DNA of 64,000 nt, from assembly GCF_030463565.1 (NCBI RefSeq), contig NC_134676.1, positions 932,501-996,500 on the forward strand, given 5' to 3'. Every line of letters begins with the position of its first letter. Position 1 is the stretch's first letter. This DNA is from Pelecanus crispus. Lineage: Eukaryota > Chordata > Aves > Pelecaniformes > Pelecanidae. Below, one piece after another: positions 23,716-36,616 of the stretch. The notes under the pieces were generated by a model. It saw nothing but the letters and a program-made list of their open reading frames with translations, was not told the DNA's origin and did not search any database. Position numbers and translations under genes: made by a program.

Positions 23716-26700
23716 CCAGTGTCCCAGCTCCGGCAGCAGGGTTGGGCACCGCGGACCCCCTCACCTCGAGCCACAGCAGCTGAGAAGCACCTCGGCAGAC
23801 CGGCCATCAACCTGGGGGGATCAATGAGCAATTAATTACTGTCATCAGGCGGGACTCTGCTTGGGGAAGACAGCACACTTATATTTATCAATTACTAATT
23901 AGTAGCTCTTGCCTGGCTGGCAGTTGTCTGTCAGCCAAGAGGAGCGCAGCGGCAGGGCTCATGCGGGGTCACTTTCTTAGCGGTAATTAAGGATGGATAA
24001 ACTTGTTTGGAAAAGGCTGGAAGCCTGAACTACAGCTGGGAGGTAGGAAAAAAATCTGAACAATTAAGACTAGGATCTTTAAAAGAGCTTTTAGATGTCA
24101 AAGCCGCCAGCATTTCACTTGGGTTAAGTGCCTAGCTCCCGCAAGATGATGAAAATCCCAGCCCCAAATTAATTTTTTAGATGTGCATTGGCTCAGAAAC
24201 AAGGTGGTTCCTTTGCTTTCTCCTTCTGCCTCCCTTTCCTGGGGAAGGGAGCCTGCCCGGAGCCTCCGCCGTGGCAGGTCTCGGCACAGCATCCCGGTCC
24301 CGGCGGGGCTTCCCTGTCCCCCCAGCCAGCCGGGGTCCCCAAGGGTGACGCTGGCCACGCAGCGAGGCACTGCAGAAAGTCAAACGCACGCAGGTTTTTT
24401 TTCCCAGTGTAGTGCATTTGTAGCTACTGCTATAAGGGATGTCAGCCGTGCTATGGGATGAAATGCTAAAGACAGGGGTGGGTGCTTTGCTGAAGCGGTG
24501 GCTTAGCTGGAAAGTTGTGCTGACAAGCTCGGGTGAGAGCAAGAAGATGATGTAAAAGTGGTTTATTTGTGTTGGTTTTGGAAAGAGACACAAACTGGGA
24601 AGGAATGCTGGGAGAAGGATGGATACAGGCGTGCTTGCCCGTGTCCCCACAGTGTCGGGGCTGGGCAGGACTGACCCCCAGGTCTGGTTTTTGCACGCCG
24701 GGCTCTTCCCCCCACTGCCCAGGTGTGCCCTCCTGGCCGCTGCACCGCGGCCCATGACCCTGCACTCGCGTGGGTGTTGCGTGACGTGCCAGCGCCGTGC
24801 CCGGCGGGGACGGGGGGCCAGCCCCGGCTGCCTGTGCTTGGCCTCGGCGCGGGGAGGGTCCCGCTCCTGTGGCAACGGCTGGTTTGGAGGAGAGCAAAAA
24901 CATCCTCTGGGAAACCTGGATGGGCCCGAGATGGGCGAGGAGACCTAACGCTGCTCAGGGGACCCTGCCCTTGCTGGCCACAGGCTAGGAGGGTTTTGGG
25001 GAGAGATCACGGGACAGGCTAAGCTGCTGCTGCAGAGGACTGGGTTCAGCAGCCCGGGGATCCCTGCCAGCCCCGGCTTTACCTCTGAACGACCCTCCCC
25101 GGCCACTTTCTGCCGCCTCTCTCCCGAGGGGCTGGATGTGCACGCCCGGAGCGGCTGTGCCCCCCTGGGCTGCCCTTCGCGCCGGTGCTGCGATGAGCCG
25201 TCCCGCTGCTGCCGCCCGGGCAAAGTTTCTCAACAAGCTTCCCCTGTTGAAAACAAGTGTCAAGGGCTACTATGGACTCATTTTTCTTGCAGAGCAAAAT
25301 AACCTCACCGAGGCGTTTTTTTCCTTTAGTGCCATCAAGAATAAGTCACCATTTAACCATCTCCTGTTGTTTGAAAAGGAATGTCCCGACCTAGCCCATC
25401 CCAAGGAAGTAACGCTTTAACTCTGACTCTGCTACATCGCCTGGCTCCACGTCAAGTTGATTATTGATGGTGATAACTATTTTATCTGCTGCAGGTAACT
25501 GATCCCAAACCACGTGGTGAACCGGACACAAACCAGTATCTTATCGCTTTGCCGGCATTATCGCTCCCCGAACGGCAGCAGCAGGACCTGGCTGCTAGGC
25601 TTCCCAGGCAGCCAGGACAGTAACTTATTGTTTGTAATTAACTCGATCAAGCAAAACTCCTATAAATCAATCATGGCTTGGCTAATAAATAAATCTTTGA
25701 TCAATTGCTACCTGCAAAATGTGTAGACAAGGGTCAGTGTCTCTGATTTACCACTTCCCTTGTGCTGAATTGGAAGATCAAAGATTAATGTCAGGAGGGA
25801 CTTCAGCGATCTGAATGCAATGCATTATTTAAAACTTCAGAGATAATAAAATTTTTGAGGAGACCGGCGCATTAGTTCAGCGTTCGTATCGACATTTCTC
25901 CCACTGTATTAGGAGTTTTGTTAATGATTTTATATTCCCCCCTGACTCCCTACTCATTTTTCTTTGTCCTTTTTTCATTTTTAATGGGGCGGCCGGACGC
26001 GTTCTCGCAGCGACACCCCAGCAGCCTCCACGGCTCCTCGGGGCAGAGCGCCCGCCCCAGCGGCCCCGGCTCTGCCGGATGGCACGCGGCCGCTCGCTCC
26101 GCTCCTCCGGGCCCCGCGGGAGCCGTCGCGCTGACGTGCGGCCCCGACTCGGCATCGCACATGCCTTTGCGAATTCCGGGGCCGCATTTCTTAATCTAAC
26201 GACTAATTCCAGGAACCTGGCCGTGCCGTAATGGGCTGCTGCCTCCGGGGATTCACCAGGGGCGGTTTCGCTCGCTCTGGCGCTGAGAAGCAGAACAGCG
26301 GGGTCTGCCTCCGGAGGAGGGAGGATGCTGCCGGGCTTTCAGACGCGGGGGAAGCCGGCCAGAGTTGCCTCATTAGCTCATTAACTAGCTAATTGCGGGG
26401 TATTTGGTAAAGCCCAGAACATTTCCTGGAAATGTAGGAAATGGAGGGAGCAACCCAGCTGGGAGGAGCAAGGTCCCACGTTCTCCGCGGGAGGTGGCAC
26501 ATGGGCTGGGAAGATCTGAAGAGGTCCTATCCCCCCAAAAAGGGAAATGCATCATTCAAAACGTACCTTGTCGCCAGTGCCGTGAGGAAGGATTCTATGG
26601 GGCGGCCCACCCTTTGGCCAGCTGAGCGTGGTGCAGATGCCAGCAGCTCACCTGGTACCCTCCTGTGGGCAGAAACACGGAGCTGCTCTCTGCTCCGCTG

Positions 26701-29700
26701 TCGCCGACACGTAGAGGTATCCCAGGAGCCTCATGGGAAAGGACCTGTGCAAACATGGCACGTGGTAAGAAATCAAGCGGAGGAATAAAAGAGAGAGCTT
26801 ATAGCTGAGCCGTGCACCGGAGGAACGCTGGTGTGGTCACGCGCAAGCCCTTCGCACTTGTGATTTTCTGCTGAACCAAGTGCAGGGGATGGTGCTCCTC
26901 CTGAAGGTTGGAGCTCCCTCCCTCCTGTTGGCATTGCCACCCCAAAACCCAAGCCAGCTGGGATTTTGGCGAAGCAACACCGCCAAAACACCAAGTGGCT
27001 TTCAAAATGAAGACTAGGGATGGTCCCAGCCGTGCAACAGCTGCCGTGCAGGAGGGCTGCGGGCACGGGACTGCCTTCGGCTGCCCCAGCCACGAGGTCA
27101 CCCCCGGCCGGGACAGCCCTGGGGACACGTCCTGAGCGAGGCCAGCGCTCCTGCGGGGACACGTCCTACCCCTCGCCGGCCAGGGGATGCCAAGGGAGGC
27201 TGGGCTGGGCGGCACGCGGGCACGGGGCCGGGGGCGGGTGGAAGAGCAGAAGAGACGGCAGGAGCAGTTGGCGCTGGTTATCTCCCCTTCAAAAAAATGC
27301 AGTCCTAGCTCATATATTTTTCATCTCAGTTGAGGGTACAGTGTCAGCCGATGACCTTTGTCACACCCCAGTGCTTTCTGGGATGTAAATTAGGGGCTTT
27401 TTTTCCCCATCTGGACAGATAAGATGGACTCTTACTTGTACGTCTTGGAAGCAGATATTTATTGTAAGCCCACTGCTATTCTCAGCAGGTGGACAAAGAT
27501 AATACTGTCATTATGTGCTCAGAAAATGCTTTGTAAAATTTGGTAAAGTATGCAGCGGACTCTGGAGCAGATAACATCTGCCTTAAAGGACTGTACTGCT
27601 GTAAACAGGGTTTAGAAAAATAGCACCCACTGCTTCTCCACGGGAGTATTGATTTTTGGTGTTGGAAAGGGTCAAATTCAAATTGCTGGCACAAAGAGTG
27701 GCTGCATCTCCTCAACTGTGTGTCTTTTAACAAAGAACAAAGTCATGCGACGGGAGGGAGGCAGAAAAGGGGACGGCGGCCGAGGGCGGCCGCACGCCAG
27801 CGCGCCTTTCCCACGGGAGCGGCCAGCTGCTGCCCTGCGGGGACCGTTACCGGCCTGGGGGTGGCCAAGGCTCCTCGGAGCAACACTGCTTTGGGGGGGG
27901 GCCCCAAACCGTCCCCCCCAGTGCAGCCCCTTCCCTGCAGCAGCCCTCGCCCACCGGAGCATCCTGCCGGGAAGCGTGGGGCAGCCGCGGCTCCCGCAGG
28001 GCAGAGCTGGCTGCGGAGGGGCTGGCTGCGAGGCACTGGGGATTTTTCAGCACCCCCCCTTGCAGCCAGGAAAGCCAGAGCCCTGCCCCGAGCCTCAGTT
28101 TCTCCAGCTGATGGACAGAGATAACTCCATAAAGGGCTTTGAAACCTGCTCCGGAGATGGGCCGGGTGGGAGCCAGGTGTATCTATTGCTGCATTGAAGG
28201 AGGAGGGAGATCTTCCCTGGCTGCTGCATTGAACCGGCAGGCAGCTGGTAACGATGATGTTTTATTGCCTGGCTCTGAGGAGCAAAGGGTTTTCCCTTTC
28301 TTTACAGGTCAGGAATAGCTAGAAGTGTCTGTGTCACTGCCAGAGATCCTGGGCAAGATGCTGATGAGCTGGGAGAGGGTGAAAAACTGGAGGCAACCAC
28401 AGAGCAGCATGGTATGCCCTAGTGCCCCAAGCACACCCCCGTCCTGAGGGGCTGGACTGTGAGACATGGGGCTGTCTGTGCCCGTGGGCAGGAGGCAGCT
28501 CTCGCTGCCCTGAGCCCCGGCGGGACGGGGCCAGCCCCGCTGAGCCATGCCTGCGCTGCAAATCTCTGCCCGTGCCTGCCCAGGAAGGGCGGGCAGAGCC
28601 CAGACGCCCCATCTCCTCCAGACCTTCCCCAGCAGACGCTGTCCCACTCCTCTGCTTAAACCCCAGCGGCCCCGTGCCACGCGGGGAGTGGTGCCCAGCC
28701 ACAAGCGTGGCTTCTGACCTGGCCCGGGACCTCGGCTTCGGCTCAGCGCGAGCGTGGCATCAGCGAACGCCGCCCTCTGCTCGGCTGCAATGCCTCGTCC
28801 TTCCCAAGGGTACCCGGTCAAACCTTCCCAGTCACTTCACTTGGAGTTTCTCCTGGAGTAAATGCATCCGGAGGCTTTGCAGGCAATGACAGAAATTACA
28901 ATAAAGAAAAGATAACCTCACCTTGCCAGGAGCTAAAAGCCGATCAGTGACCTTGGTGAGAGCTCTCAGGCTGGGACCACGGTCCCTGGGAGCCCTGTGT
29001 TGCAGGAGGACCCTGCTGTGCAGGATGCAGCAAACCAGTCTGGTGGGACCAGGAACATTCCTGTCCCCAAACTGGTTCTGCACGGCACTGGGAATCCCAG
29101 CCCAGTTCAAGCCCTTCCCCATCCGCCCTTTGTAGGCACAGCCCTGGACGAGCCTGGCGAAGCCCACGCTCCTGCCTGCCTGCAAGACGCTCCACATCCC
29201 TCCGGCACCCGCTCTGGGCAGCAGCGCAGGGCAGGACATGGGCATCACCTTCCCGCAGGTGCCTCTTCCCACGGGCCATACCGGCGGCTCTGCCCCGGGC
29301 ACCCACCCCACTGGGTGCCGGTCACCCCAACCACTGCCACTGCTGGCATTTGGGCAACCAGATACGCCCCGGCAGAGCAACTTGGCGTTCCTGTTACCCA
29401 CACTGGTGCAAATGCGTGCTTGCCGTGATGTAAAACCGAGCCCCTATAGCGAAGCATCCCCCCGCAGCACAGCCCCAGGCACCGATGCTCTTCCCTGCCT
29501 TCGCGTTAGGTACAGGACTCGCCGAGCACCTTGTCGGCCCGGGGCTCAGCGTTTGCGGGCGGCCAGCCGGAGCCATCGCTGCAGCACAGCAAGCAAACGC
29601 AGATCAGGCTGCAGGTCCTGGAGCACTTACAGCATAATGTCAGTTGTGGAAATTCACCGTCCAAGTTATCGTCCCACAGGAATGCCTTGAAAATGTTTCC

Positions 29701-31637
29701 TAGACACAGTCTAACGGGAAGCAATATCCTCCGCAGCAGAAAATAAAATGCAGAAGTGGCACATGCAAAGACTAATGTTTAAAGTAAAGAATTTTACCCA
29801 ACGAGCATGTGGCAGATCCAAATCCCCTTCATCCAAACGTCATTATTTATTAATATTCACATTGCACATACTGTTGATTTGTAAGAGAGACACAATCGAT
29901 TGCTACCTCTCATAAAGCACAAAAAAAAGGAAACCTGCTAGGCGGGGTTAGGCTGGAAAGTGAAGGAGAAACGGCAACGGGATCTTGCAAACCTGAAAAC
30001 TGAAAAGTGAAATTTCAGATTTTCTGCAGAGGAAGAAACGTGAACAATGACTGGCGTGTCGTAAAAATTAAAAAGAATAACAACCTGTATTTTTGTTCTA
30101 AGCCTGCGGTCAAATCTTGCGTGCAAATAGTACCTTGCCTGTGATGTGCGTGCCCCTTCAGCGCGGCACAGTCAGCTCCCGGGCTGCAGGGAGCACGGCC
30201 AGACCCCCCGGGCTGCGGGGCGGCTCCTCCGACGCAGAGCAGCACACCCGGCCGCAGGAAGAAAACTTGGTCCTCCGGGTCCTCCACTTCTTGCTGTAGC
30301 AAGGTGTCCCTCGGCTCGGCCTCTCATCCCAGAACATGGGAGCGAAAATCCTGTTTGGTGCTTTCCATCTCCCCTCACCGCAAGGCTGACTACAGACCAC
30401 AAACCTGACCATTAGGGCACGGTTCAGCTGGAGCCCAGGGAAAGCCCCGCTGATTTGGGTGGATCGAGGATTTCACTCTCTGCTTTTCTATAGGGGGGTT
30501 AACTAAATATTCTCCTGCTAGAAAAATGCCACACATGCCTGCCTGAGTTCAATGGGATCTTTAAAGATCCAGAAAAGTTGCAATAATTTCCAGTGGTATG
30601 GCAGGGGCCGAGTTTTAGAGCTAAAACAGTATTTTGCAAGCAGCAAAATAGATGGTGGGGAATGGCTGAGCACGAACACGGCGGCTGCATCCAGCAAAGA
30701 TGCAGGAAATAACGACCGGGGGCACCGTGACCATCCTTGCCCGCCGGCGGAAAGCCTGTGCACCGCGCACAGAGAGCGGAAGGAGCACGCGCTGTACACG
30801 CAGGTGAGGACGCGTCCTTAGATGACTTAAACGCAGCCCCGTGCCGCTCCCCGCCGGGCAGGTGCCCAGCCCCGGAGGGGTGCAGGCTGGGTCCGGGGCT
30901 CAGCCAGCGCTGCACCAGCCCGAAGGACGGGGACGTGATGCTCTGTGTGGTTACGTGCAGGAAGGGAGCTGGCGTCGTAAGGGGAAAAAATAAATGTCTT
31001 TCCCACTCAATTAAATGTAACTTAAGGCATTGGAAAAGAAAATGGGCTTCCATTTATGGCTTCGGGATGGCAGGAGGGCAAGCATTTGATAACAAAATCG
31101 TGCCGGGAGCCCATTTGAGCGGAGAGAGAGTTGTTTGTTTAGCATATCGATCGACTTTTATCGCGCAAGTAATTAACACGCATTACTCAAACTCCGCATT
31201 TTTCTGAAGCAAACTACTTCATATGATATTTTCAAGCGATGCATGTTAGCGGCCGGCAGCACAAGCAAAGAGCGGGAGGGAAATAGCAGCGGCGAGAAGA
31301 GCTGCAAGGCAGGCAGGAGGGCGGCAAGGGCACGCCGAAGCCCCGAGCTGCTTGCTGTCCTGTTGGATATTTGCCCCTTGTAAGACACAGGTACGTGCAC
31401 GCACAGGCGTGCAAGGGGCGATTTCCTTCTCCCCGGGGGCCGTGGGTCGCACGCAGGGAGCCCGCTGGTAGCTGGCCGCAGGGATAACAGCTCAGCCGTC
31501 GCCAGCGCCGAGAGGCATCCTCCGCGGCAGAAGTGCCCTTCACCCTGCGCGGTGCGAAGGACGGCCCCACTCTCGCCGTACTCGGTGTTTGATGCTCGTT
31601 CAAAGCCCAGCCCGCGCCTGCCTGCGTCCCCCGAGCG
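23716..31637. other. Intergenic; AT/GC mosaic
   Basis: Immediately right of the large minisatellite, 23820-23935 is rich in homeodomain-type TAATTA sites (AATTAATTACTG, ATTACTAATTAG). Further AT-rich blocks lie at 25.42-25.98, 27.28-27.70, 29.74-29.94 and 30.95-31.21 kb. GC-rich blocks lie at 24.70-25.24, 27.76-28.12 and 28.43-28.80 kb, besides the CpG block at 25983-26180. ORFs up to 232 codons show no domain or splice structure. Confidence 0.68.
25983..26180. other. Isolated CpG-rich block (possible orphan CpG island)
   Basis: About 200 bp with very dense CpG, including NotI-, EagI- and AscI-like clusters such as GCGGCCGGACGCG and CGCGGCCGCTCGC. It is bordered on the left by AT-rich DNA (25.62-25.98 kb) and on the right by mixed sequence. 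No supported ORF or exon is present. If functional it would be an orphan CpG island or the promoter of an unannotated non-coding RNA. Confidence 0.5.
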
Positions 31638-31681
31638 CTGCCTGCTCCCTGCCTGCTCCCTGCCTGCTCCCTGCCTGCTCC
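31638..31681. repeat. 11-bp tandem repeat, 4 copies
   Basis: Four perfect copies of CTGCCTGCTCC inside a GC-rich block (31.24-31.80 kb). Confidence 0.93.
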
Positions 31682-32122
31682 GACGGACAGCGGGCGCAGC
31701 AAAATTGGCTGCCAGCTGCCCGGAGAAGGGCGATCTTTCAACTTCATCTAACAAAACCCAGGCAGGTCGCCCCAAATCCCCCACGCCGCTGCAGCAGCAG
31801 TGAAGAGTGGGTTTAAGCCGTTTAAAAATCCATCTCCCGGCTCATTATTATGCAGACCAATTTTTCATTCATTGGGAATCTACGGCAGCATTTTAATGTG
31901 AGAAGCTCCCTACTCTGTTTCTCTTCCCCTGAAGAAAAATAGCTTAATTTCTCCAGTTTGATAGATTTTCCTGATCCTTCAAAAGGTAGAAAAAGACTCT
32001 TGAAAATCGGTCGTTGAACTATCCACAGGCATTTTATAATGGCCGTAAATAGGTCTATACTGAATAGCTCTCCAGGCATCAACTTGAATGGTGTCCTTGA
32101 CACTGTTATTATTATCCCCACT

Positions 32123-32153
32123 GAAAAAAAAAAAAAAGAAAAGAAAAAGAAAG
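32123..32153. repeat. A-rich purine tract
   Basis: A 31-nt tract of A with interspersed G. It could be the decayed tail of a retroposon, but no recognisable body is attached on either side. Confidence 0.8.
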
Positions 32154-35100
32154 TCTGGGAGCCTCTCCACACCACAGTTTGTATGTCTCTGTGTCGCAAG
32201 AAGGCTGGAAGAGCTAAATTCCCCTCGCTGTATATATGCCCCCAGAGATGGGTGATCCGTGCCATTTTTCACTTCCCAGAATTGTCATAAATTTCATGGA
32301 ATTTCATGCATAAAAAAAATCAATGCACATGAGAAATTTTGCAAACTCCAGAGCAAATGAAGTGTAAGAAGAAGTTTGGGGTAATTTATTTTCTGTCTTT
32401 TGCCCCTTTGTCCATTTTCAGTTGTCCGTCTAAATGCCCAGTTAGTTTCCATTGGAGAATATATTTTTACAACTTCTCATGCAATTTTGTCATGTTGCTC
32501 TTTGCTGATGAACAGCTACTGAACTCCAGCTTTGGGGTGGTTATTCTTCAGGGTAACCATTTTATAGCATTACAATACATCGCCGCGTTCAGCAGCTGCA
32601 AGGGGTTTTCTGTTGTAAAACCCATTTTGGCCCTCTACCACACCATCTTCAACCTTCCCCCCTAAACCTGTCCTTTTAACCTTAGATCTCATGGGATTAA
32701 GTCTTATGTCATGAGAGACATTGTGGAAAAGCTTGAGGTTAATCAGTAAGAGCTATTTTCTCAGAATAAATAAGGTGCTTTCATTTCTTGAAAGCCACTC
32801 TGATTTTTCCAGCCCACTCATAAGGCAAAAATAGCGTGCCCTAAAAATGTCACCGTGCGTGTATAGATTTCTCTCTATTGGAAACGAGCACAGCAATCAG
32901 CTGTCTCTCCCCCGGAGCAGCCCCAAAGCCTTCCCCAGGCTTGTCCTGAGCGAGGAGCGAGGGGGGCCAGGACCCCCGGGTGGGAACCTCCAGAGCCCTG
33001 GAGATGGACACGGACAGACACTGTGATCCCACCGTCACGCCTCTGACAGAAGGAGAGGGTGCTCGGGTGAGATTACCTGCCGCCAGATTTTTGCAGAACA
33101 TATTTACCTAGGGCAGAAGATGGATTATAAATAGGAAATAGAGTGCAAGGTAAGGCTGCATCGTTTGGTGCATAGTGAAAGTGTAGTTAAAACAAGGCTA
33201 AAGTTGCAAAGCCATAGCGTCGCCCATGGACATCTACACATTTGTCAGGCGGAAAGCGGCTTCTCTAACATTCGAAAGCCAGGAGATTCAGAAGCTACCT
33301 GGAATCCTGGACTTTGCAGCACAAGCCTGCAGAAGCGACTTGGGGGTCCGTGTTGGTGGCTGCAGCTCCCACGTCCCCGCGCTGGGCTCGGCTCAAGCCA
33401 GCCGTGCGGCGATGCTCTGCCAGGGCGTGTCCCGATACAGTCCAATATCTGTTGAAAAATGGGGAGATGGCGGGGGTGCCAGTGCCTGAGCTGCGGCCGT
33501 GCGGCTCTGCAAGGCAGGTGCAGGGCAAAACCCCGCAGGGCTGCACCTCCTCCGCACTCCAGACACGGGCACGTGCCCAAAGCTGCCTACCTGCTCCCTA
33601 GCTTCAGCGCCGGGAAGACTGTCGCTGCCGGTTGTCCCCTCTCGGAAGCGCCACGCAAAGGTGGGAAAAGCAGACACAAAACCAGCTCAGTTCAACATAC
33701 CGCACACCCTTGGGCTCCTTATTCACCCTGAAACCCTCCCTGCATCCATCACCTGCCCCCTCCTCCCCGCACGCCTGCCCCCGGAGCCGTCCGTCGGCTG
33801 TCACCGTCTCCCGTCCTCCCCATGACGGAGGAACGAGTGGTCGCATCAGCCGCAGCCGATTCACTGCAGGCTGTGGTGGTGGCTGCTGCTGCGTTAAACT
33901 GCACAGCAGCTTTTGGAAAACACTTCTGGCTTTCAGACTTCCCGCTGGTATTCACACGCAGGGACCTCAGGCTGAGGACTTCAGGGATTTATCTCAAAAA
34001 CGGGGGAAACAAATGAAACGTGCCAGTAAGCTGTCCCCAGGAGCCCCTAGCCCATGCTTTTACTTGCACAGGGGGTCTCCTCGGTGCCTGCCTTCACCTG
34101 CAGCACGTCTGCTCCTCTTCCCAGACCTTACAAGCTGTGAAACAAAGCTGTGAGTTACGTTCATTCGTCGGAGAATGAAGAGCAGGGCGGGTTTCTCTGG
34201 ATTAATTTTGTGCGCCATTTTTTCCCCCCTCTCTCTCCTATCACGTTTTAGCACTGGTCAAATACTAGATTTAAATGCAATGAAGAGGCCCAGCGCCTCT
34301 GCCCCAGTTTCAGCGGGAGCAACGAGCCCTGCTGCGGCTGCTGGCTGCGAAAGGCAACGGTGCTGCAGCGTGCGGGAGCTTCGCTCTCCTCATATTTTTC
34401 CATGCAAACCATTTAGAAACAAAACAAGATAGCACACACAAATCAATTCAATTGTCCTAGAATATGACAGGTTGACTTGCGACCTGTCTCATCTGGTACG
34501 TGACAACACTGTTTGCATCCTATTAAAGCGGATGACTTGTGCACTATTTATACAGAGCAGAGGTTCCTCTTGGTGACAGCTTTTGAATCATGGCGCTTTC
34601 TTCATCATACAATTCACCACCAAACCCCTCCGCCAATTGACACTGTAACACGGGTGTCACCACGCACAGCAGTTTATCCTTCAGCACCAGCAATGCCAGT
34701 GGGATTTTTTTTTTTTATACCCTTTACTCTCCCCAGTCTGCAGAGCAGCATTGCACCATCGCAGGCACTTCATTGCTCTCGGCGCAGGCTGCGCGTTGCT
34801 GGTGCCTTCTGCTAGCCATGGCCTGCGCCGGCACGCCTCTTTGTGAAGTTTACAGGAGCGCCTCAGAAGATGTTGTATTTAATCTGACGTCCCCGTGAGT
34901 ATCTAAACCGTCCTTTATAATCGTTAGGTCCGAGCAGCCTGTCCGGAGCGGGGTCGGTGCCTCCAGCCGTTCCTCGGGGCACCGTGCATGCCCTGGGTGC
35001 CACCCTGGCGTGCAAACGCTGGGGGAGAGACCGCTTCGTGCACAAGGACTGCATGGCACAGCATGCCAGCTGCGGGTGCAGGGACATGTTGCACCTGAGA

Positions 35101-35294
35101 GCTCACCTTTACACCCCTGCGGCACACTAAACTCCGCTGCAGCTCCACCTGCATCCGCGCCGGGAGTGTGCCCTATCCCGAGCAGCAGGAGGTGCCCGCC
35201 TGGAAAAACTGCTGAGCAGAGGAGCCGGCCATCCCCAGCCCTCTGCCATGGCCAAAGCAAAACTGCTGAGAGGCACAGTCTTGCTGCAAGGCTG

Positions 35295-35380
35295 CAATCA
35301 TAGATTCATAAATAATTAAGGCTGGCAGGGATTTCTGGATGTCTCCGGCCCAACTGCTGGCTCAAAGCAGGGCTGGCTTA
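35295..35380 (-). mobile_element. Degraded CR1 LINE 3' end
   Basis: A weak CR1 match on the minus strand. AATCATAGATTCATA at the 3' end corresponds to decayed octamers. GGCTGGCAGGGATTTCTGG corresponds to the usual GGTTGGAAGGGACCTCTGG, and CCCAACTGCTGGCTCAAAGC to the CCAACCnCCTGCTCAAAGCAGG block. No other part is recognisable. It appears older than the other CR1 copies and belongs to a different subfamily. Confidence 0.7.
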
Positions 35381-35782
35381 GACCTGGCCGTGCCCGCGGG
35401 CACCCAGGGGTGACCCTGCTGTCTGCTGGCCAAAAGCTGATGAGATGCTCGCCCTCCTCACCCTGGGTGGTAGCGGAGGTGCCCCCCGCGGCAGGACCAG
35501 CACGGGGGTTTCAGCCTTCTCCCAGGGAGGGCTGAGGCTGTGGGAACGCCCACTGCCCTCTCCAAACCCTCCCACAGGGCCAGGCCCCCACCGTGCTGTG
35601 CATGTGCGCATCCCAATGCCGCAAAGCTTGGCGTTCCTCCTGCTAGGAGATGCATAAGCAGCCAACGTGCACAGTTAGCTGCCCTACATCTGACACCCTA
35701 AGTATAGCTGTAGGGCAGATGCATCGAAATCCATGCATGCTCTATTTTGCTAATTTACAATTCAAGGTCGATATTTTTTTAA

Positions 35783-35845
35783 TTTGCTTTACTTATTTTT
35801 AAATCGCTTTACTTATTTTTAAATTGCTTTACTTATTTTTAAATC
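35783..35845. repeat. 20-bp AT-rich tandem repeat, 3 copies
   Basis: GCTTTACTTATTTTTAAAT plus one variable base occurs three times, starting at 35786, 35806 and 35826. It is unusual here in being AT-rich, while the other tandem arrays in the window are GC-rich. Confidence 0.93.
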
Positions 35846-36580
35846 TCAGATTGTGTTAGAAACTTCTGAATTTTCCTTAGTTAGGCAAGGTCAGATCTGA
35901 AGAGGTTTTCTGCCTCCTTTGCCCTTCTGGTTCTCGTCCCTGCGCCTCTCCATGGAGCGTCGTCCTAGGCTGCACTGGCGAGGTTAGCAAAGCCGAACAA
36001 ATATTTCCTAATCACTGATTATCTGGCAGATTTTGGCTGCTCCTGCCTTCAGACTGCTCCTGCCCAGGATTTGGACTCCCTCTCCCACCTAAAACAGTAA
36101 GCAGGCAGTAACACACGCTAGTTAATAGAGCTGTGCTAGAACCATGGTAATTAGGTTAAAACTATTTCGGGTTTTTTGATGCTTTCACTATGTGGTAGCC
36201 AAGCCTGGGGGATGCTCCACACCACCCACCCTTCCTGCGGGGGCGGCTAAAAATAAATAAATCTCGATTCTACCTCACGCTCTGGATTTTAAAATGAACC
36301 AAAGCAGCCCAGCCCAGGGGTGGACCCGGTCGCTGCCGAGGGCAGCAGAGGAGCGCGTTGAGCGAGGCAGTGACCGATGGCGTCACAGCCGTCCTGGGTC
36401 GCAGTGGTGGCACTGGCAGTTTATGGGAGGGCTCCAGAGCACCAGCACGGACAATATTTGCCTCTGTTCCCATTGGGGAACACCTCCTCCAGACACTGCG
36501 CTGCCCTCGGGACGCAGCTGAGGGAAGGGTCTACTCTTTCTCCTGGCAGCCGTGGTGTGTGCCGACAGACCCGCATGCCC

Positions 36581-36616
36581 GGCACGCCTGGCACGCCTGG
36601 CACGCCCGGCACGCCC
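36581..36616. repeat. 9-bp tandem repeat, 4 copies
   Basis: Two copies of GGCACGCCT followed by two of GGCACGCCC. The sequence is unrelated to the large nonamer array at 22739-23715. Confidence 0.9.

Noticed and set aside
22535..23835. ORFs of 372-409 codons on both strands as repeat-protein genes
   Set aside because: They are produced by a stop-free 9-bp minisatellite, overlap in opposite directions, and have no conserved flanking sequence or splice signals.
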